Positions 8,615-17,601 of a DNA stretch of 64,000 nucleotides are shown here, one piece after another; the first letter of the stretch is position 1; each line of letters begins with the position of its first letter. This DNA comes from Roseiarcus sp963776665. GTDB lineage: Bacteria > Pseudomonadota > Alphaproteobacteria > Rhizobiales > Beijerinckiaceae. The stretch spans positions 19,989 through 83,988 of the forward strand of contig CAVZNQ010000020.1 in assembly GCA_963776665.1 (NCBI GenBank). Direction: 5' to 3'. The notes beneath the pieces are model-generated. The model worked only from the letters and a program-made list of their open reading frames with translations, had not been told where the DNA came from and did not search any database. The position numbers and the translations under genes are program-made.

Positions 8615-9985
8615 TCACTCCTCGTTGTCCGCGGTCGCAATCGTGACCCGCAGGCCGGGATGATTGTCCGAGGCGCGGCAGTCGAGGCCGTGCAGGTCGG
8701 CAATTGCGGCGACCAATGCGAGACCGAGACCGTTTCCCGGCGCGCGCGCCGGGTCGCCCGCGCGATGGAAGCGCTGGAAGATCGCGGTCATTTCGCTGGC
8801 TGTTACGCCCGGACCGTTGTCAGCGACGGAAAATGCAATCCCCGTCGGGGTGCGCACGCCTCCGACCTCAATCCGGACTCCGGCCGGCGTATGACGCAGC
8901 GCATTGTCGATCAGGTTGGCGATCATCTGCACGAGCAGCTCCTTGTCGCCGGAAATCGGAAGCGGTGCGTCGAGGCGCTGAACCAGCGTTTTGCTTTCGT
9001 CTTCGGCAGCTGGCGCGAACGTCTCCACGACCTCCCGCCCCAGTTCGGCGAGGTCAATCGGCCGGAAAGCCGCCCGCCGCGCCCCAGCCTCGACCTGTCC
9101 GATGCGGAGCAGGGCATTGAAGGTCTCGAGCACGCCCTCGACGTCGCCGATCACCGCATCAATCGAACCGCGCGCCGCGCCAGACGACGGTTCGTCCCGT
9201 ACGACTTCGAGACGACGCAGCACTCCGGCCAAAGGCTTCCGCAAATCATGCGCAATGTCGGCGCTGACTTGCCTATTCGCCTGCAGGAGCTTCTCGATTC
9301 GATCGAACAGCCGGTTGAAGGTTCGCGCGAGCGCCGTCAAGTCGTCGTCTGTGCGACTTAGCGGAATTCGCCGGCTCCAGTCGCCGTCCATGAGGCGACG
9401 GGCGGTTTGGCGCATCGAGTCGATACGGCCCAGGAACTGCGCGCTCAGCCATAGTCCCCCGATCGTCCCCATCGCGAGCGTGCCCGCGACCGCCCAGGCG
9501 AAGGCCGCCAGCACGCCCGTCAGGATCGTATCCGAGCGACGGCGCTCGTCGCCGACGAGGAGGGACGACCCGTCGGCTAACGGCGTGATGAGCGAACGGA
9601 TGACCTCCGCTTTGGACTCGGGCGGCTCTCCGCCATCGTTCTCCGGCGCTTCGATCCATCCACTGCCGGCGACGCCGGACCGCGGGAGGCGCAAGTCTCC
9701 AGCGATCGGCTTGCCGTCGGCAGCCAGGAAACCGTACGCGAAGCCTGCGCCGCTTGACCCCCGCGCGTCGATGATGGCGGCGAGCCTGTCGCGTCCGCCA
9801 TCGACGAACGCGCTCTTCAGCGCGTCCGATTCCTCGGCGATTCGTTCGTCGAAATCGGTCAGGATTTCACGCCGCACCGAGAAATAAACGAATGCGCCCA
9901 GCGCCAGCGCCGAGGCGGTGAACAGCGCCAGATACAGGGCCGCCAGCCGGAAGCTGGCCGTACTAAGCAGCGGGATTCGGGACAC
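8615..9985 (-). CDS. Sensor histidine kinase
   Basis: A 456-residue membrane-bound kinase. Helix 1 is at about 14-36, a periplasmic sensing segment follows to about 152, helix 2 is at about 153-185, then HAMP. The HisKA motif is DIAHDLRKPL with phospho-accepting His246; the usual Thr after the Arg is replaced by Lys. The HATPase domain shows the N box (NLIDNALRHTP), G1 (VADNGPGV) and G2 (GNGLGLALV). It overlaps the upstream response-regulator gene by 23 bases and is certainly its partner. The periplasmic signal is unknown; the PepSY and cytochrome b genes facing it are probable targets or signal inputs. Confidence 0.92.
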   Translation of the reverse strand: MSRIPLLSTASFRLAALYLALFTASALALGAFVYFSVRREILTDFDERIAEESDALKSAFVDGGRDRLAAIIDARGSSGAGFAYGFLAADGKPIAGDLRLPRSGVAGSGWIEAPENDGGEPPESKAEVIRSLITPLADGSSLLVGDERRRSDTILTGVLAAFAWAVAGTLAMGTIGGLWLSAQFLGRIDSMRQTARRLMDGDWSRRIPLSRTDDDLTALARTFNRLFDRIEKLLQANRQVSADIAHDLRKPLAGVLRRLEVVRDEPSSGAARGSIDAVIGDVEGVLETFNALLRIGQVEAGARRAAFRPIDLAELGREVVETFAPAAEDESKTLVQRLDAPLPISGDKELLVQMIANLIDNALRHTPAGVRIEVGGVRTPTGIAFSVADNGPGVTASEMTAIFQRFHRAGDPARAPGNGLGLALVAAIADLHGLDCRASDNHPGLRVTIATADNEE

Positions 9986-10646
9986 GCAACATGTATCCTG
10001 CGCCGCGCACGGTCTGGATCAGCGAGGGGCCGCCGCAGTCGACCTTGCTGCGCAGCCGGCTGATGTGCGTCTCGACGATGTTGGTCCTCGGATCGAACTG
10101 GTATTCCCACACCTGTTCGAGCAGCATCTTGCGCGTGACAAGGCGGCCCTCGGCGCGCATCAGGAATTCGAGCAGGCGGAACTCGCGCGGCTGCAGGTCG
10201 ATCGCCTCTCCGCCGCGGCGCACGGAGCGCGCGACCAGGTCCATTTCGAGATCGCCCGTCACGAGCAGGGTCTGGGAGGCGCCCAGGGTCGGACGGCGGG
10301 CGAGCGCCGTAAGGCGCGCCATCAGTTCTTCGAACGCGAAGGGTTTGACGAGGTAGTCGTCGCCACCCGCCTCGAGTTCGTCGACCCTATCGTCGATGCC
10401 GGAGAGGTTGGTTAGAAAGAGCACCGGCGTCGAGACGCCGTCCCGGCGCATCAGCGCGACGACGCCAAGGCCGTCCAGTTTCGGCAGCATGCGATCGAGC
10501 ACGATGACGTCGAAGCGGTCGGCGCTTACGCGCTCATAACCTTCGCGGCCGTCCCTCGCGACGGTCGGCTCATGTCCTCGTGCACGAAGACCCTCGGCGA
10601 TGAACCCTGCGGTTCCTTCGTCGTCCTCGACGACCAGAATTCTCAT
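9963..10646 (-). CDS. OmpR/PhoB-family response regulator
   Basis: A 227-residue two-domain regulator. The receiver has the acidic pair in VVEDDEG, phospho-acceptor Asp51 (VIVLDRMLP), Thr in FLTNLSG and Lys in LVKPFAF. The C-terminal winged helix (from about 125) shows LQPREFRLLEFLM and the recognition region NIVETHISRLRSKVD. It is the first gene of the two-gene operon with the sensor kinase. Likely targets include the facing PepSY-cytochrome b561 pair, judged from context only. The 287-base gap upstream separates it from the divergent DUF2189 gene; I found no clear operator there. Confidence 0.93.
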   Translation of the reverse strand: MRILVVEDDEGTAGFIAEGLRARGHEPTVARDGREGYERVSADRFDVIVLDRMLPKLDGLGVVALMRRDGVSTPVLFLTNLSGIDDRVDELEAGGDDYLVKPFAFEELMARLTALARRPTLGASQTLLVTGDLEMDLVARSVRRGGEAIDLQPREFRLLEFLMRAEGRLVTRKMLLEQVWEYQFDPRTNIVETHISRLRSKVDCGGPSLIQTVRGAGYMLRVPNPAA

Positions 10647-10933
10647 GCCGCCGACTTATCAGAATGCCGGAACCAGGCAATGCGCCGCTCGGGGAAGACG
10701 ATGGCGCGAGCGACAGCTCGCACAACGATCCGGTCACGAATCGGGAACAAACAGCCAGAGGCCAACGGGCGGTGGAAAAAATCGTTCTGTCGCATTCACG
10801 CCCCCAAGATGACAAGCCGCGCAGACGGGAGTAGCCTTCTCCGCCAAGAGCCCGCGCGAGATTTCGCGACGTTAAGGTCCTCCTCTGGCTGACGCCCGAA
10901 TCTCGCTCGGCGTAGATGCATGGAGGAACTGCC

Positions 10934-11854
10934 GTGACTTCTGCTTTCCACGTCTATTTCAGGCCTGAGGCGCTCGCCGCGCCGGCAGTGGTGCGCCGCA
11001 TCGGCCCGCGAGACTGTTTTGACGCCCTGAGGGAAGGCTTCGATGACTTCCTCGCGATGCCGACCTATCCGGTCTTCGTCGGATTGTTCTACGCGGTGGC
11101 CGGAATCGCGCTGGTCGCGATGTCTTCGTTGACGAGCGCGCTGCAGCTCGTCTTCCCCCTGGCAGCGGGCTTCGCTCTGATCGGCCCGTTCGTCGCCGTC
11201 GGTCTCTATGAAATGAGCCGCCGGCGCGACCGCGGACTCACCGCGCGGGGGCGCGACGCTTTCGCGGTGCTTCGCTCGCCGGCTCTGCCCTCGATCCTCG
11301 CGCTCGGCCTCATTCTTCTGATGATCTTCGCCGCCTGGGTCTTCGCCGCCGAGCTGATCTATGTCTGGCTCTACGGGCCCAATCCTCCGGCCGCAGCGCT
11401 TCCCTTCCTGACCGATGTGCTGACGACAGGCCGCGGCTGGACGCTCATCGTCCTTGGCGGGTTGGTCGGTTTTTGCTTCGCCGCGCTCACGCTTTGCATC
11501 AGCGTCGTTTCCTTCCCCCTGATGCTCGACCGCGACGTCGGCCTCGTCCCCGCGCTCGAGACTTCGGTGCGCGTGGCGCGCGAGAATCCGCTCGCCGTCG
11601 CGCTTTGGGGCCTCATCGTCGCGGTCGCGCTCGCTCTCGGCTCGCTGCCGCTTTTCCTCGGCCTCGCCGTGGTCATGCCGGTGCTCGGGCATGCGACCTG
11701 GCGGCTCTATCGGAAGGCGATCGAGCGCGATCCCGCGCGCGAGGCCACGGTCGAACTCCCGCACAGTGAGGACTTCGTCGAATCGCCGATTCTGCGACCG
11801 CTATGGATATTCCTCGATTGCCTGGAGCCGATGCGCCGCAAGGGGCGGGTTTAG
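10934..11854 (+). CDS. DUF2189 multi-pass membrane protein
   Basis: A 306-residue integral membrane protein with about six helices, matching the DUF2189 family (opening region IGPRDCFDALREGFDDFLAMPTY, then helices beginning PVFVGLFYAVAG, later GPFVAVGLYEMSRRRD). Function is not known. GTG 10934 is chosen because GGAGG lies seven bases upstream; an in-frame ATG at 10916 sits before that ribosome site and is unlikely to be used. It converges with tolB (34 bases between stops). Many alphaproteobacteria carry DUF2189 proteins near respiratory or envelope genes, but nothing here fixes a role. Confidence 0.85.
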   Translation: MTSAFHVYFRPEALAAPAVVRRIGPRDCFDALREGFDDFLAMPTYPVFVGLFYAVAGIALVAMSSLTSALQLVFPLAAGFALIGPFVAVGLYEMSRRRDRGLTARGRDAFAVLRSPALPSILALGLILLMIFAAWVFAAELIYVWLYGPNPPAAALPFLTDVLTTGRGWTLIVLGGLVGFCFAALTLCISVVSFPLMLDRDVGLVPALETSVRVARENPLAVALWGLIVAVALALGSLPLFLGLAVVMPVLGHATWRLYRKAIERDPAREATVELPHSEDFVESPILRPLWIFLDCLEPMRRKGRV

Positions 11855-11888
11855 AGCAACCCGCGATTGCGTATGCGCACCTCCCGCC

Positions 11889-13208
11889 TCAATTCAGGAG
11901 CGGGCCCCAGGAGGGATCGCTGGCGTAGCTCGGCGTCGGCACGAGGAACTCGGCATGCCCGTAAATGTCGGTCATGTAGATCTTCGGCCCGCCCGAGCCG
12001 CCCGAGTCGCGGAAGAACATGACGTAGAGACCATTGGGCGCGAAGGTCGGCCCCTCGTTGTGGAAGCCCTCCACCAGGATTCGCTCGCCGGAGCCGTCGG
12101 GCTTCATCACCCCGATGCCGAAGGACCCGCCCTTGATGCGGGTGAAAGCGATGAGGTCGCCGCGCGGCGACCAGACCGGCGTCGAATAGCGGCCCTCGCC
12201 GAACGAGATCCGCTTGGCCGGGCCGCCGCCGGCGCTCATGACATAGATCTGCTGCGATCCGCCGCGATCGGATTCGAAGGCGATCTGCGTCCCGTCGGGC
12301 GAATAGGTCGGGGAAGTGTCGATCGCCGAATTCTCGGTGAGACGGGTGGTGGCGCGGGAGCGCAAGTCCATGGTGTAGAGATTGGTGCTCGCGCCGTCCG
12401 AGAGCGACATCACGATTTGCTGTCCGTCCGGCGAAAAGCGGGGCGCGAAGGTCATGCCGGGGAAATTGCCGACTGACTCGCGCTGCCCATTCTCGAGGTT
12501 GAGCAGCGTCACCTTCGGGTCGCCGGCGCCGAAGGACATATAGGCGACCTGCTGGGCGGACGGCGAAAATTGCGGCGTGACGACGAGATCTTCGCCGCCG
12601 CCGAGGGACTTTACGTTGGCTCCGTCCATATCCATGATCGCCAGCCGCTTCCGACGCTTCTCTTTCGGGCCGGTCTCGTCCACGAAGACGACGCGGGAAT
12701 CGAAAAACCCCTTTTCGCCGGTCACGCGCGTGAACACGGCGTCGGCGATCAAATGGGCGACCCGGCGCGCGTTCGCCGCGTCGGTCGAATACTGCTGGCC
12801 CGCGACCTGCTCGCCGGTCGCCGTGTCCCATAGCCGGAACTGTGCGGTCACGCGCCCGGCGTCCTGATGTAGCACTCGTCCGGTCAGCACGAACTGGGCG
12901 TTGGCCGTCTTCCAGGCGTCGATGTTGGGCGCGGCGTCCGGATTGGCGATCGTTTCGGGAAAGTTCGCGGGATTGAGCGGCAGGAGGAAGATCGAGCGGG
13001 CGAAATCCGCAGCGACCACGCCGCTGATCTTCCCGCCCGCATCTTCGCCCGCGAAAGGCGTCACCGCGATGGTCACGGGTTTGAAGTTCGCGCCCGCGTG
13101 GACGTAGATGTCGCCCTCGGCGTTGGCCGGCCCGGCGACCAGCGCGGCCACGCCGTACCCAAAGGCGAGGAGGGCGGAGCGGCGGGAAATGAAACGGGAG
13201 AGTTTCAT
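11889..13208 (-). CDS. tolB: Tol-Pal system periplasmic propeller protein TolB
   Basis: A 439-residue protein with a signal peptide of Tat-like look (SRRSALLAFGYG, cleaved near PANAEG). The N-terminal alpha/beta domain (about 30-170) is followed by a six-bladed WD40-like PD40 propeller; blades such as PQFSPSAQQVAYMSFGAGD, PRFSPDGQQIVMSLSDG and PTYSPDGTQIAFESDRGG are visible. TolB links TolA to Pal and the outer membrane during cell constriction. ATG 13208 is taken as the start since it opens the signal peptide; the frame is open upstream. Pal usually follows tolB but here the next gene is on the opposite strand, so pal is not in this window. Confidence 0.95.
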   Translation of the reverse strand: MKLSRFISRRSALLAFGYGVAALVAGPANAEGDIYVHAGANFKPVTIAVTPFAGEDAGGKISGVVAADFARSIFLLPLNPANFPETIANPDAAPNIDAWKTANAQFVLTGRVLHQDAGRVTAQFRLWDTATGEQVAGQQYSTDAANARRVAHLIADAVFTRVTGEKGFFDSRVVFVDETGPKEKRRKRLAIMDMDGANVKSLGGGEDLVVTPQFSPSAQQVAYMSFGAGDPKVTLLNLENGQRESVGNFPGMTFAPRFSPDGQQIVMSLSDGASTNLYTMDLRSRATTRLTENSAIDTSPTYSPDGTQIAFESDRGGSQQIYVMSAGGGPAKRISFGEGRYSTPVWSPRGDLIAFTRIKGGSFGIGVMKPDGSGERILVEGFHNEGPTFAPNGLYVMFFRDSGGSGGPKIYMTDIYGHAEFLVPTPSYASDPSWGPLLN

Positions 13209-13236
13209 CGGACGATCTCTCGGTCGTGGCGCGGCG

Positions 13237-13755
13237 TCATCGACCGGCGACTTGCGGATTGAAGTGGACAGTTTTGGTTCTCCATTGCTCATAAAACGGC
13301 CGATATTGGGCCGGCACCGGAAGCGGGTTGCAATTCTGCACGGCCGCCATGACGCTCTTGGCCTGCGGCTTGAGAGCGGGATCTGACGGCGGGTTGACCA
13401 GCTTCGCCGGCTTGGCGAGCGAACCGTCCGGATTGAAGGCCAAGCGCACCTGGGCGACATAGACGTCGGCGTCCGCTGGCTGCGGCGCCGGCTTCCAGCA
13501 CGCGAGATAGGTCTTGATGAGCCACGTCTCGAAGCCCGCCTGCTCCGCTGGCGACATGCGCGAGGGCGCTTCGACCGCCGGGGGGGCCGTCGGCGCGGCA
13601 ATCGCAACAGCGGTCGGCGCTGGCGGTTTCAGGGGCTCCTTGGAGGCGCTCTCGGACCGGGACAGATTGCTCGGCAAGAGGCGTTCGTAGCCATAGGCGC
13701 CAGCAGCGGCCGCGACAAGCAAAAGTCCGGCGAAGGTCCTCGAAAAGATCAGCAT
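13237..13755 (-). CDS. TolA C-terminal-domain-like envelope protein (TolA paralogue)
   Basis: A 172-residue protein between tolA and tolB. It has one N-terminal anchor helix (FAGLLLVAAAAGAYGY), a short Pro/Ala linker, and a C-terminal domain closely parallel to that of TolA: W-L-x-T/S-Y-x-x-C-W, then VYVAQVRLAFNPDGSL, LVNPPSDPALK and a final YRPFYEQW...TVHFNP. It lacks the long proline-rich stalk of TolA. The same blocks in the same order in the gene just upstream point to tandem duplication with loss of the stalk. It may bind Pal or TolB independently, or be a spare TonB/TolA-type tip. Confidence 0.75.
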   Translation of the reverse strand: MLIFSRTFAGLLLVAAAAGAYGYERLLPSNLSRSESASKEPLKPPAPTAVAIAAPTAPPAVEAPSRMSPAEQAGFETWLIKTYLACWKPAPQPADADVYVAQVRLAFNPDGSLAKPAKLVNPPSDPALKPQAKSVMAAVQNCNPLPVPAQYRPFYEQWRTKTVHFNPQVAGR

Positions 13756-13821
13756 GAGCGTGGCGTCTCGTTTTCGTCTGTCATGAAGGCGCCGGATCGC
13801 GCCGGAAGGGAAGCGCGGCCG

Positions 13822-14758
13822 TCATCCTTGGGTTTCTCGCGGATCGAAATGGATGGTTTCGACCTTCCATTGCTCAAAGAAGGGCATGTATTCGGCCGGA
13901 ACCTTCAGCGGGTCGCACTTCCGGACCGCGCGCATTGCGCTTTCCGCGTGAGCGCGCCAGGCCCGATCGGTTGGCGGATTGAGCAGAACCGGGCGCCCCG
14001 ACAGCGAACCGTCTGGATTGAAGATCACCCGGATTTGCGCGACATAAGTGTCGCCCTCCGGCGTGGTGGGCGGGGGCGTCCAGCAATTGAGGTAGCTTTC
14101 CGTCAGCCATGCGTCGAGCGCTGAGGCCATCGACATCGACATGTGCGGCGCATCGTGGTGCGGCAGCCCCTGGGGCGTCAGCGCCGCCGTTTGGGTCGAC
14201 GCGACCGCCGGGGTCGACGGCTTGTTCTGTCCGATGAGCTTGGCGATCATGTTCGGGTCAAAATTATGCGACGGCTTGGGCTTGTCCTGCGCCGGATCTT
14301 TCGGCCGTTCGGGCGGCGTTTCGACGACTTTCGGCCGTGCGGGCGGCTCCTGGACGGCGACCTTCGGCTGGGGCGACGGCTCCGGCCTTTGAGGCGGCAT
14401 CGGCTGCGGCTCGGGCGGCGGGGTCGCTTCGGCTTTGGGAGGCGGCGGAGGCGCGGGCTGCGGCGGCGGAGTTTCTGCTTTTGGCGGGGGCGCGGGCTGC
14501 GGCGGCGCCTCTGCGGACGCGCGCAGGTCGGGTGGCGGCTCGGGCGGGGTGGGCGCGGGCTGCGGCGCGGGTTTGGCGTCCTTCTCGCCGTTCATGACCT
14601 GGTTGAGTTCGCTCAACGATATCGTTTCGATCGGAATCAATTCCGGACTGTCCGCGAATCTCGGCGCCCTCGCGAAGCCAAGCAGAAGCAGCGCCAGCAT
14701 CGCCCCGTGGAGCGCGGCGGAGCCCGCAAGACTTCGAATATGACCGCCGTTCGTCCAA
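13822..14758 (-). CDS. tolA: TolA, inner-membrane energy-transducing stalk protein; N-terminal frame uncertain
   Basis: TolA couples the TolQR proton channel to Pal/TolB. Visible parts are a membrane anchor (SAALHGAMLALLLLGFA), a segment FADSPELIPIETISLSELNQ, a long proline/alanine/lysine-rich stalk, and a C-terminal domain with WLTESYLNCW and VAQIRVIFNPDGSL. The start is unclear. In the coding frame the only starts are ATGs at 14958 and 14943 deep inside tolR, or ATG 14700, which would cut the anchor. A TTG at 14758, just past the tolR stop and with GGAG in place, would give MDER then the anchor if one base around 14743-14748 were extra. I give that span, as a proposal. Confidence 0.8.
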
Positions 14759-14770
14759 CGCCGCTCCGGG

Positions 14771-15220
14771 CTATTGTTTGATCGGCTCGGTGACGAGGGC
14801 CACCTTCTTGTATCCGGCGGTCGTGACCGCCGCCATGATCTCCGCCACCCGTCCGTACGGCACCGCCTTCGACGCGCGAAGATAGATGCGCTGATCGACG
14901 TCGCTCTGCGACGCGGCCTGAAGCTTGGCGACCAGGTCCGCATCGGCGATCGGCTCATCCATCACGTAGAGCTGACCCTGCTCGTTGAGCGAGACCGCGA
15001 TCGGCTTGCGGTCGACATTGAGCGCGGTCGCGCTCGCCCTCGGCAGATCGACCGAGACGCCGGTCGTCAACAGCGGCGCGGCGACCATGAAGATGATCAG
15101 GAGCACGAGCATCACGTCGATGAACGGGGTCATGTTGATGTCCGCCATCGCGCCGTAACGCGGTACGCCGCGGCGCCCTCGACCGCTCTTCCGTAGGCCG
15201 GCGGCAGGAGTGATGGCCAT
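14771..15220 (-). CDS. tolR: TolR (ExbD family) proton-channel subunit
   Basis: A 149-residue protein with a single helix near the N-terminus and the conserved proton-path aspartate in INMTPFIDVMLVLLIIF, followed by a periplasmic domain (VSVDLPRASA ... YLRASKAVPYGRV). With TolQ it forms the proton-motive-force motor of the Tol-Pal system. It lies 18 bases after tolQ and ends 12 bases before the proposed tolA start, in the usual Q-R-A-B order. Length is typical. Confidence 0.95.
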   Translation of the reverse strand: MAITPAAGLRKSGRGRRGVPRYGAMADINMTPFIDVMLVLLIIFMVAAPLLTTGVSVDLPRASATALNVDRKPIAVSLNEQGQLYVMDEPIADADLVAKLQAASQSDVDQRIYLRASKAVPYGRVAEIMAAVTTAGYKKVALVTEPIKQ

Positions 15221-15238
15221 CGCTTCGCTCCCTTCGCC

Positions 15239-15964
15239 TCAGGAGACCTTCTCGACCGACAGATGGTGGTCGATCTGCCGGGACAGGATGGAGGAGAATT
15301 CGTCGGCGAAGCTCTCGAGCCTGGCCTGGGCCTTGGCGACGTCGCCCTGGAGCTTGTTGTAGGCGATCAAAGCCGGAATGGCGGCGAAGAGGCCGATCGC
15401 CGTCGCCAGCAGCGCTTCGGCGATGCCGGGCGCGACGACGGCGAGCGAGGTGTTCTTCGACGCGGCGATCGACTGGAACGAATTCATGATGCCGAACACC
15501 GTTCCGAACAGGCCGACGAAGGGGCCGGCCGAGGCTACCGTCGCCAGGACCAGGAGATTCGATTCGAGCCGCTCCACTTCTCGGGCGATCGACACGTCGA
15601 GCACCTTGTCGATGCGCGCATGAAGGCCGCGGAACGAGCCGGCCGCCTGCTGGAACGACCGCTTCCACTCCCGCATCGCCGCCACAAACAACGCGGCTGC
15701 GCCGCTATTGTTCTGTTGACCCGAGAGCGACGTGTAAAGCTCCTCAAGCGACTGGCCCGACCAGAAGATCGTCTCGAAGTTCTCCATCTCGGTCTTGAAC
15801 TTGTGAAACAGGCGGGTCTTGTCGAAAATGATCGTCCAGCACCAGAGCGAAGCGAGGAAGAGACCCAACATCACCGCCTTCACGACAATGTGGGCCGACC
15901 AGAACATCTCGAAGATGCTCGTTTCCGGAGTCGCGGCCGCGGCGGCTACGTCGGCTGGATTCAT
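15239..15964 (-). CDS. tolQ: TolQ (MotA/TolQ/ExbB) proton-channel subunit
   Basis: A 241-residue protein with three helices: one near residues 20-43 (VVKAVMLGLFLASLWCW), and two in the C-terminal half (ANLLVLATVASAGPFVGLFGTVFGIM-type region and the following LLATAIGLFAAIPALIAYN). The latter carry the conserved residues that face TolR. Start ATG 15964 gives the usual MNPADV opening; the open frame continues to 16009 without a better ribosome site. It heads the tolQRA-(TolA-like)-B block. A YbgC thioesterase gene, often just before tolQ, is absent. Confidence 0.94.
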   Translation of the reverse strand: MNPADVAAAAATPETSIFEMFWSAHIVVKAVMLGLFLASLWCWTIIFDKTRLFHKFKTEMENFETIFWSGQSLEELYTSLSGQQNNSGAAALFVAAMREWKRSFQQAAGSFRGLHARIDKVLDVSIAREVERLESNLLVLATVASAGPFVGLFGTVFGIMNSFQSIAASKNTSLAVVAPGIAEALLATAIGLFAAIPALIAYNKLQGDVAKAQARLESFADEFSSILSRQIDHHLSVEKVS

Positions 15965-16311
15965 CGGCGGAGGCAACCTTGTGTTAGGCGGGCGAAACCG
16001 CGCGGCCACGGCGGGGAAACGGGATCGGGCCGGGGTCTGCGCCGCAAATCGGCCGAAACTTGGGCTTTTGCCGGACGCCGGAGGCGCCCGAATTTCTCGC
16101 AGCCGATTAAGGCTCTGATAGGGTTAAGGGCGGGTTAGCAGTTCGAGCCGGGATTGGCGAGCGAGGAGGTCCTTCGCGGGCTCGCGGAAGGCGCTCTCGG
16201 CCCCGGAGCGCAAAACGTCGGCCGCCTCGCCCGACTCCCTACCCAAACCGCGCCGCCGGCTTTATCGTTGTCGCGGCCGGCGCGATCCGCTCGCCCGGAG
16301 GAGGCGGGTTG
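15965..16311. other. Divergent intergenic gap between tolQ and puuD
   Basis: About 350 bases with no convincing coding frame. It should hold the tolQ promoter on one strand and the puuD promoter on the other. I see two TTAAGG/TTAAGGG words (near 16108 and 16124) but no paired half-sites at CtrA spacing, and a GGAGGAGG ribosome site just ahead of puuD. Confidence 0.5.
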
Positions 16312-17553
16312 ATGGGGGCTCTGGAGACCTTCGGCTGGGAGTGGGGATCGGCGCTCATTCGCTGGCTCCACGTGACCGCCGCGATCGCGTGGATCGGCGG
16401 ATCGTTCTTCTTCATGCATCTCGACGCCAGCCTGCGTAAGCAAGCCGGCGGCGATCCGGCGCTGGCCGGAACCTCGTGGCAGGTTCATGGCGGCGGCTTC
16501 TACGAGATGAACAAATACCTGCTGGCTCCGTCGTCGCTGCCCGAGCATCTCGTCTGGCACAAGTGGCAGTCCTATTGGACCTGGATGAGTGGCTTTGTAC
16601 TCCTTTGCTGGGTTTACTACGGCCAGTCGTCGCTTTTTCTGATCGATCCGGCCGTCATGGCGCTCGAGCCATGGCAGGCGGCGGCAATCGGGATCGTGGC
16701 GCTGGCCCTCGGCTGGATCGTCTACGACCTCCTCTGCCGCTCGCCGCTCGCGAACAACGAGCCGCTGCTGGCGGTCGTCGGCTTCGGCTACGTCGTGGCG
16801 ACAAGCTGGGTCTTCACCCAGTTCTTCTCCGGCCGCGGCGCGCTCATCCACACCGGCGCCCTGATGGCGACGATCATGACCGCCAACGTGTTCTTCGTCA
16901 TCATGCCGAACCAGCGCAAGAGCGTGGCCGCGCTGATGGCCGGGCAAAAGCCCGATCCGAAATGGGTCAAGAGTTCGAAAGTTCGCTCGACTCACAACAA
17001 CTACATCACCCTGCCAGTGCTGTTCCTGATGCTGTCGAATCACTATCCATCGACCTTCTCCAATGCGCGGGTCATTCCGGCGATCGTCACCTGCGTTATC
17101 GTCGCCGGCGCGGTGGTGCGCTATTTCTACAACGTCTGGCATCTCGATCATGACCATGCGCCGTGGTGGGCGTGGGCGGTGGCCGCAGTCGCCATTCTTT
17201 GCGCCTTCGGCTTCGCGGCGACCGCTTCGCCGGGCATGCGTTCGCTCATGGGGCTCGCCGATCTCTCGAGTCCGGCCCCACGGGCAGGCGAGCCGCAGGC
17301 GCCGCAGGAAGTGGTCGACATCGTGCAGACGCGCTGCATGATGTGCCACGCAGCCCAGCCGATGGACTGGATCGGCGAGGCGCCGAAAGGCGTGCTGCTT
17401 GACACTCCTGAGCACATCGCGCGCTTCGCCGCGGCTATCCGGCAGCAGGCGGTCCTGACTCACGCCATGCCGCCCAACAATTTCAGCCAGATGACGGAGG
17501 ACGAGCGAAAAACGCTGGGTCGTTGGCTCGGCGTCGAGACGGCGCAGAATTGA
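16312..17553 (+). CDS. puuD: Urate hydroxylase PuuD (membrane urate oxidase with cytochrome c tail)
   Basis: A 413-residue integral membrane enzyme: about eight helices (RWLHVTAAIAWIGGSFFFMH, HLVWHKWQSYWTWMSGF and others) of the urate oxidase N-terminal/DUF989 family, then a periplasmic cytochrome c domain with the haem attachment motif CMMCH near residue 343 and a distal Met in THAMPPNN. The enzyme converts urate to 5-hydroxyisourate using the respiratory chain instead of oxygen. GGAGGAGG precedes the start; ATG 16312 is preferred over TTG 16309. The stop overlaps an ATG (TGATG) that probably belongs to the next purine-catabolism gene. Confidence 0.93.
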   Translation: MGALETFGWEWGSALIRWLHVTAAIAWIGGSFFFMHLDASLRKQAGGDPALAGTSWQVHGGGFYEMNKYLLAPSSLPEHLVWHKWQSYWTWMSGFVLLCWVYYGQSSLFLIDPAVMALEPWQAAAIGIVALALGWIVYDLLCRSPLANNEPLLAVVGFGYVVATSWVFTQFFSGRGALIHTGALMATIMTANVFFVIMPNQRKSVAALMAGQKPDPKWVKSSKVRSTHNNYITLPVLFLMLSNHYPSTFSNARVIPAIVTCVIVAGAVVRYFYNVWHLDHDHAPWWAWAVAAVAILCAFGFAATASPGMRSLMGLADLSSPAPRAGEPQAPQEVVDIVQTRCMMCHAAQPMDWIGEAPKGVLLDTPEHIARFAAAIRQQAVLTHAMPPNNFSQMTEDERKTLGRWLGVETAQN

Positions 17554-17601
17554 TGGACGCTAAGACTTCTGGACGCCGATCTCGCCGCCGGCCGCCGGCT
17601 G

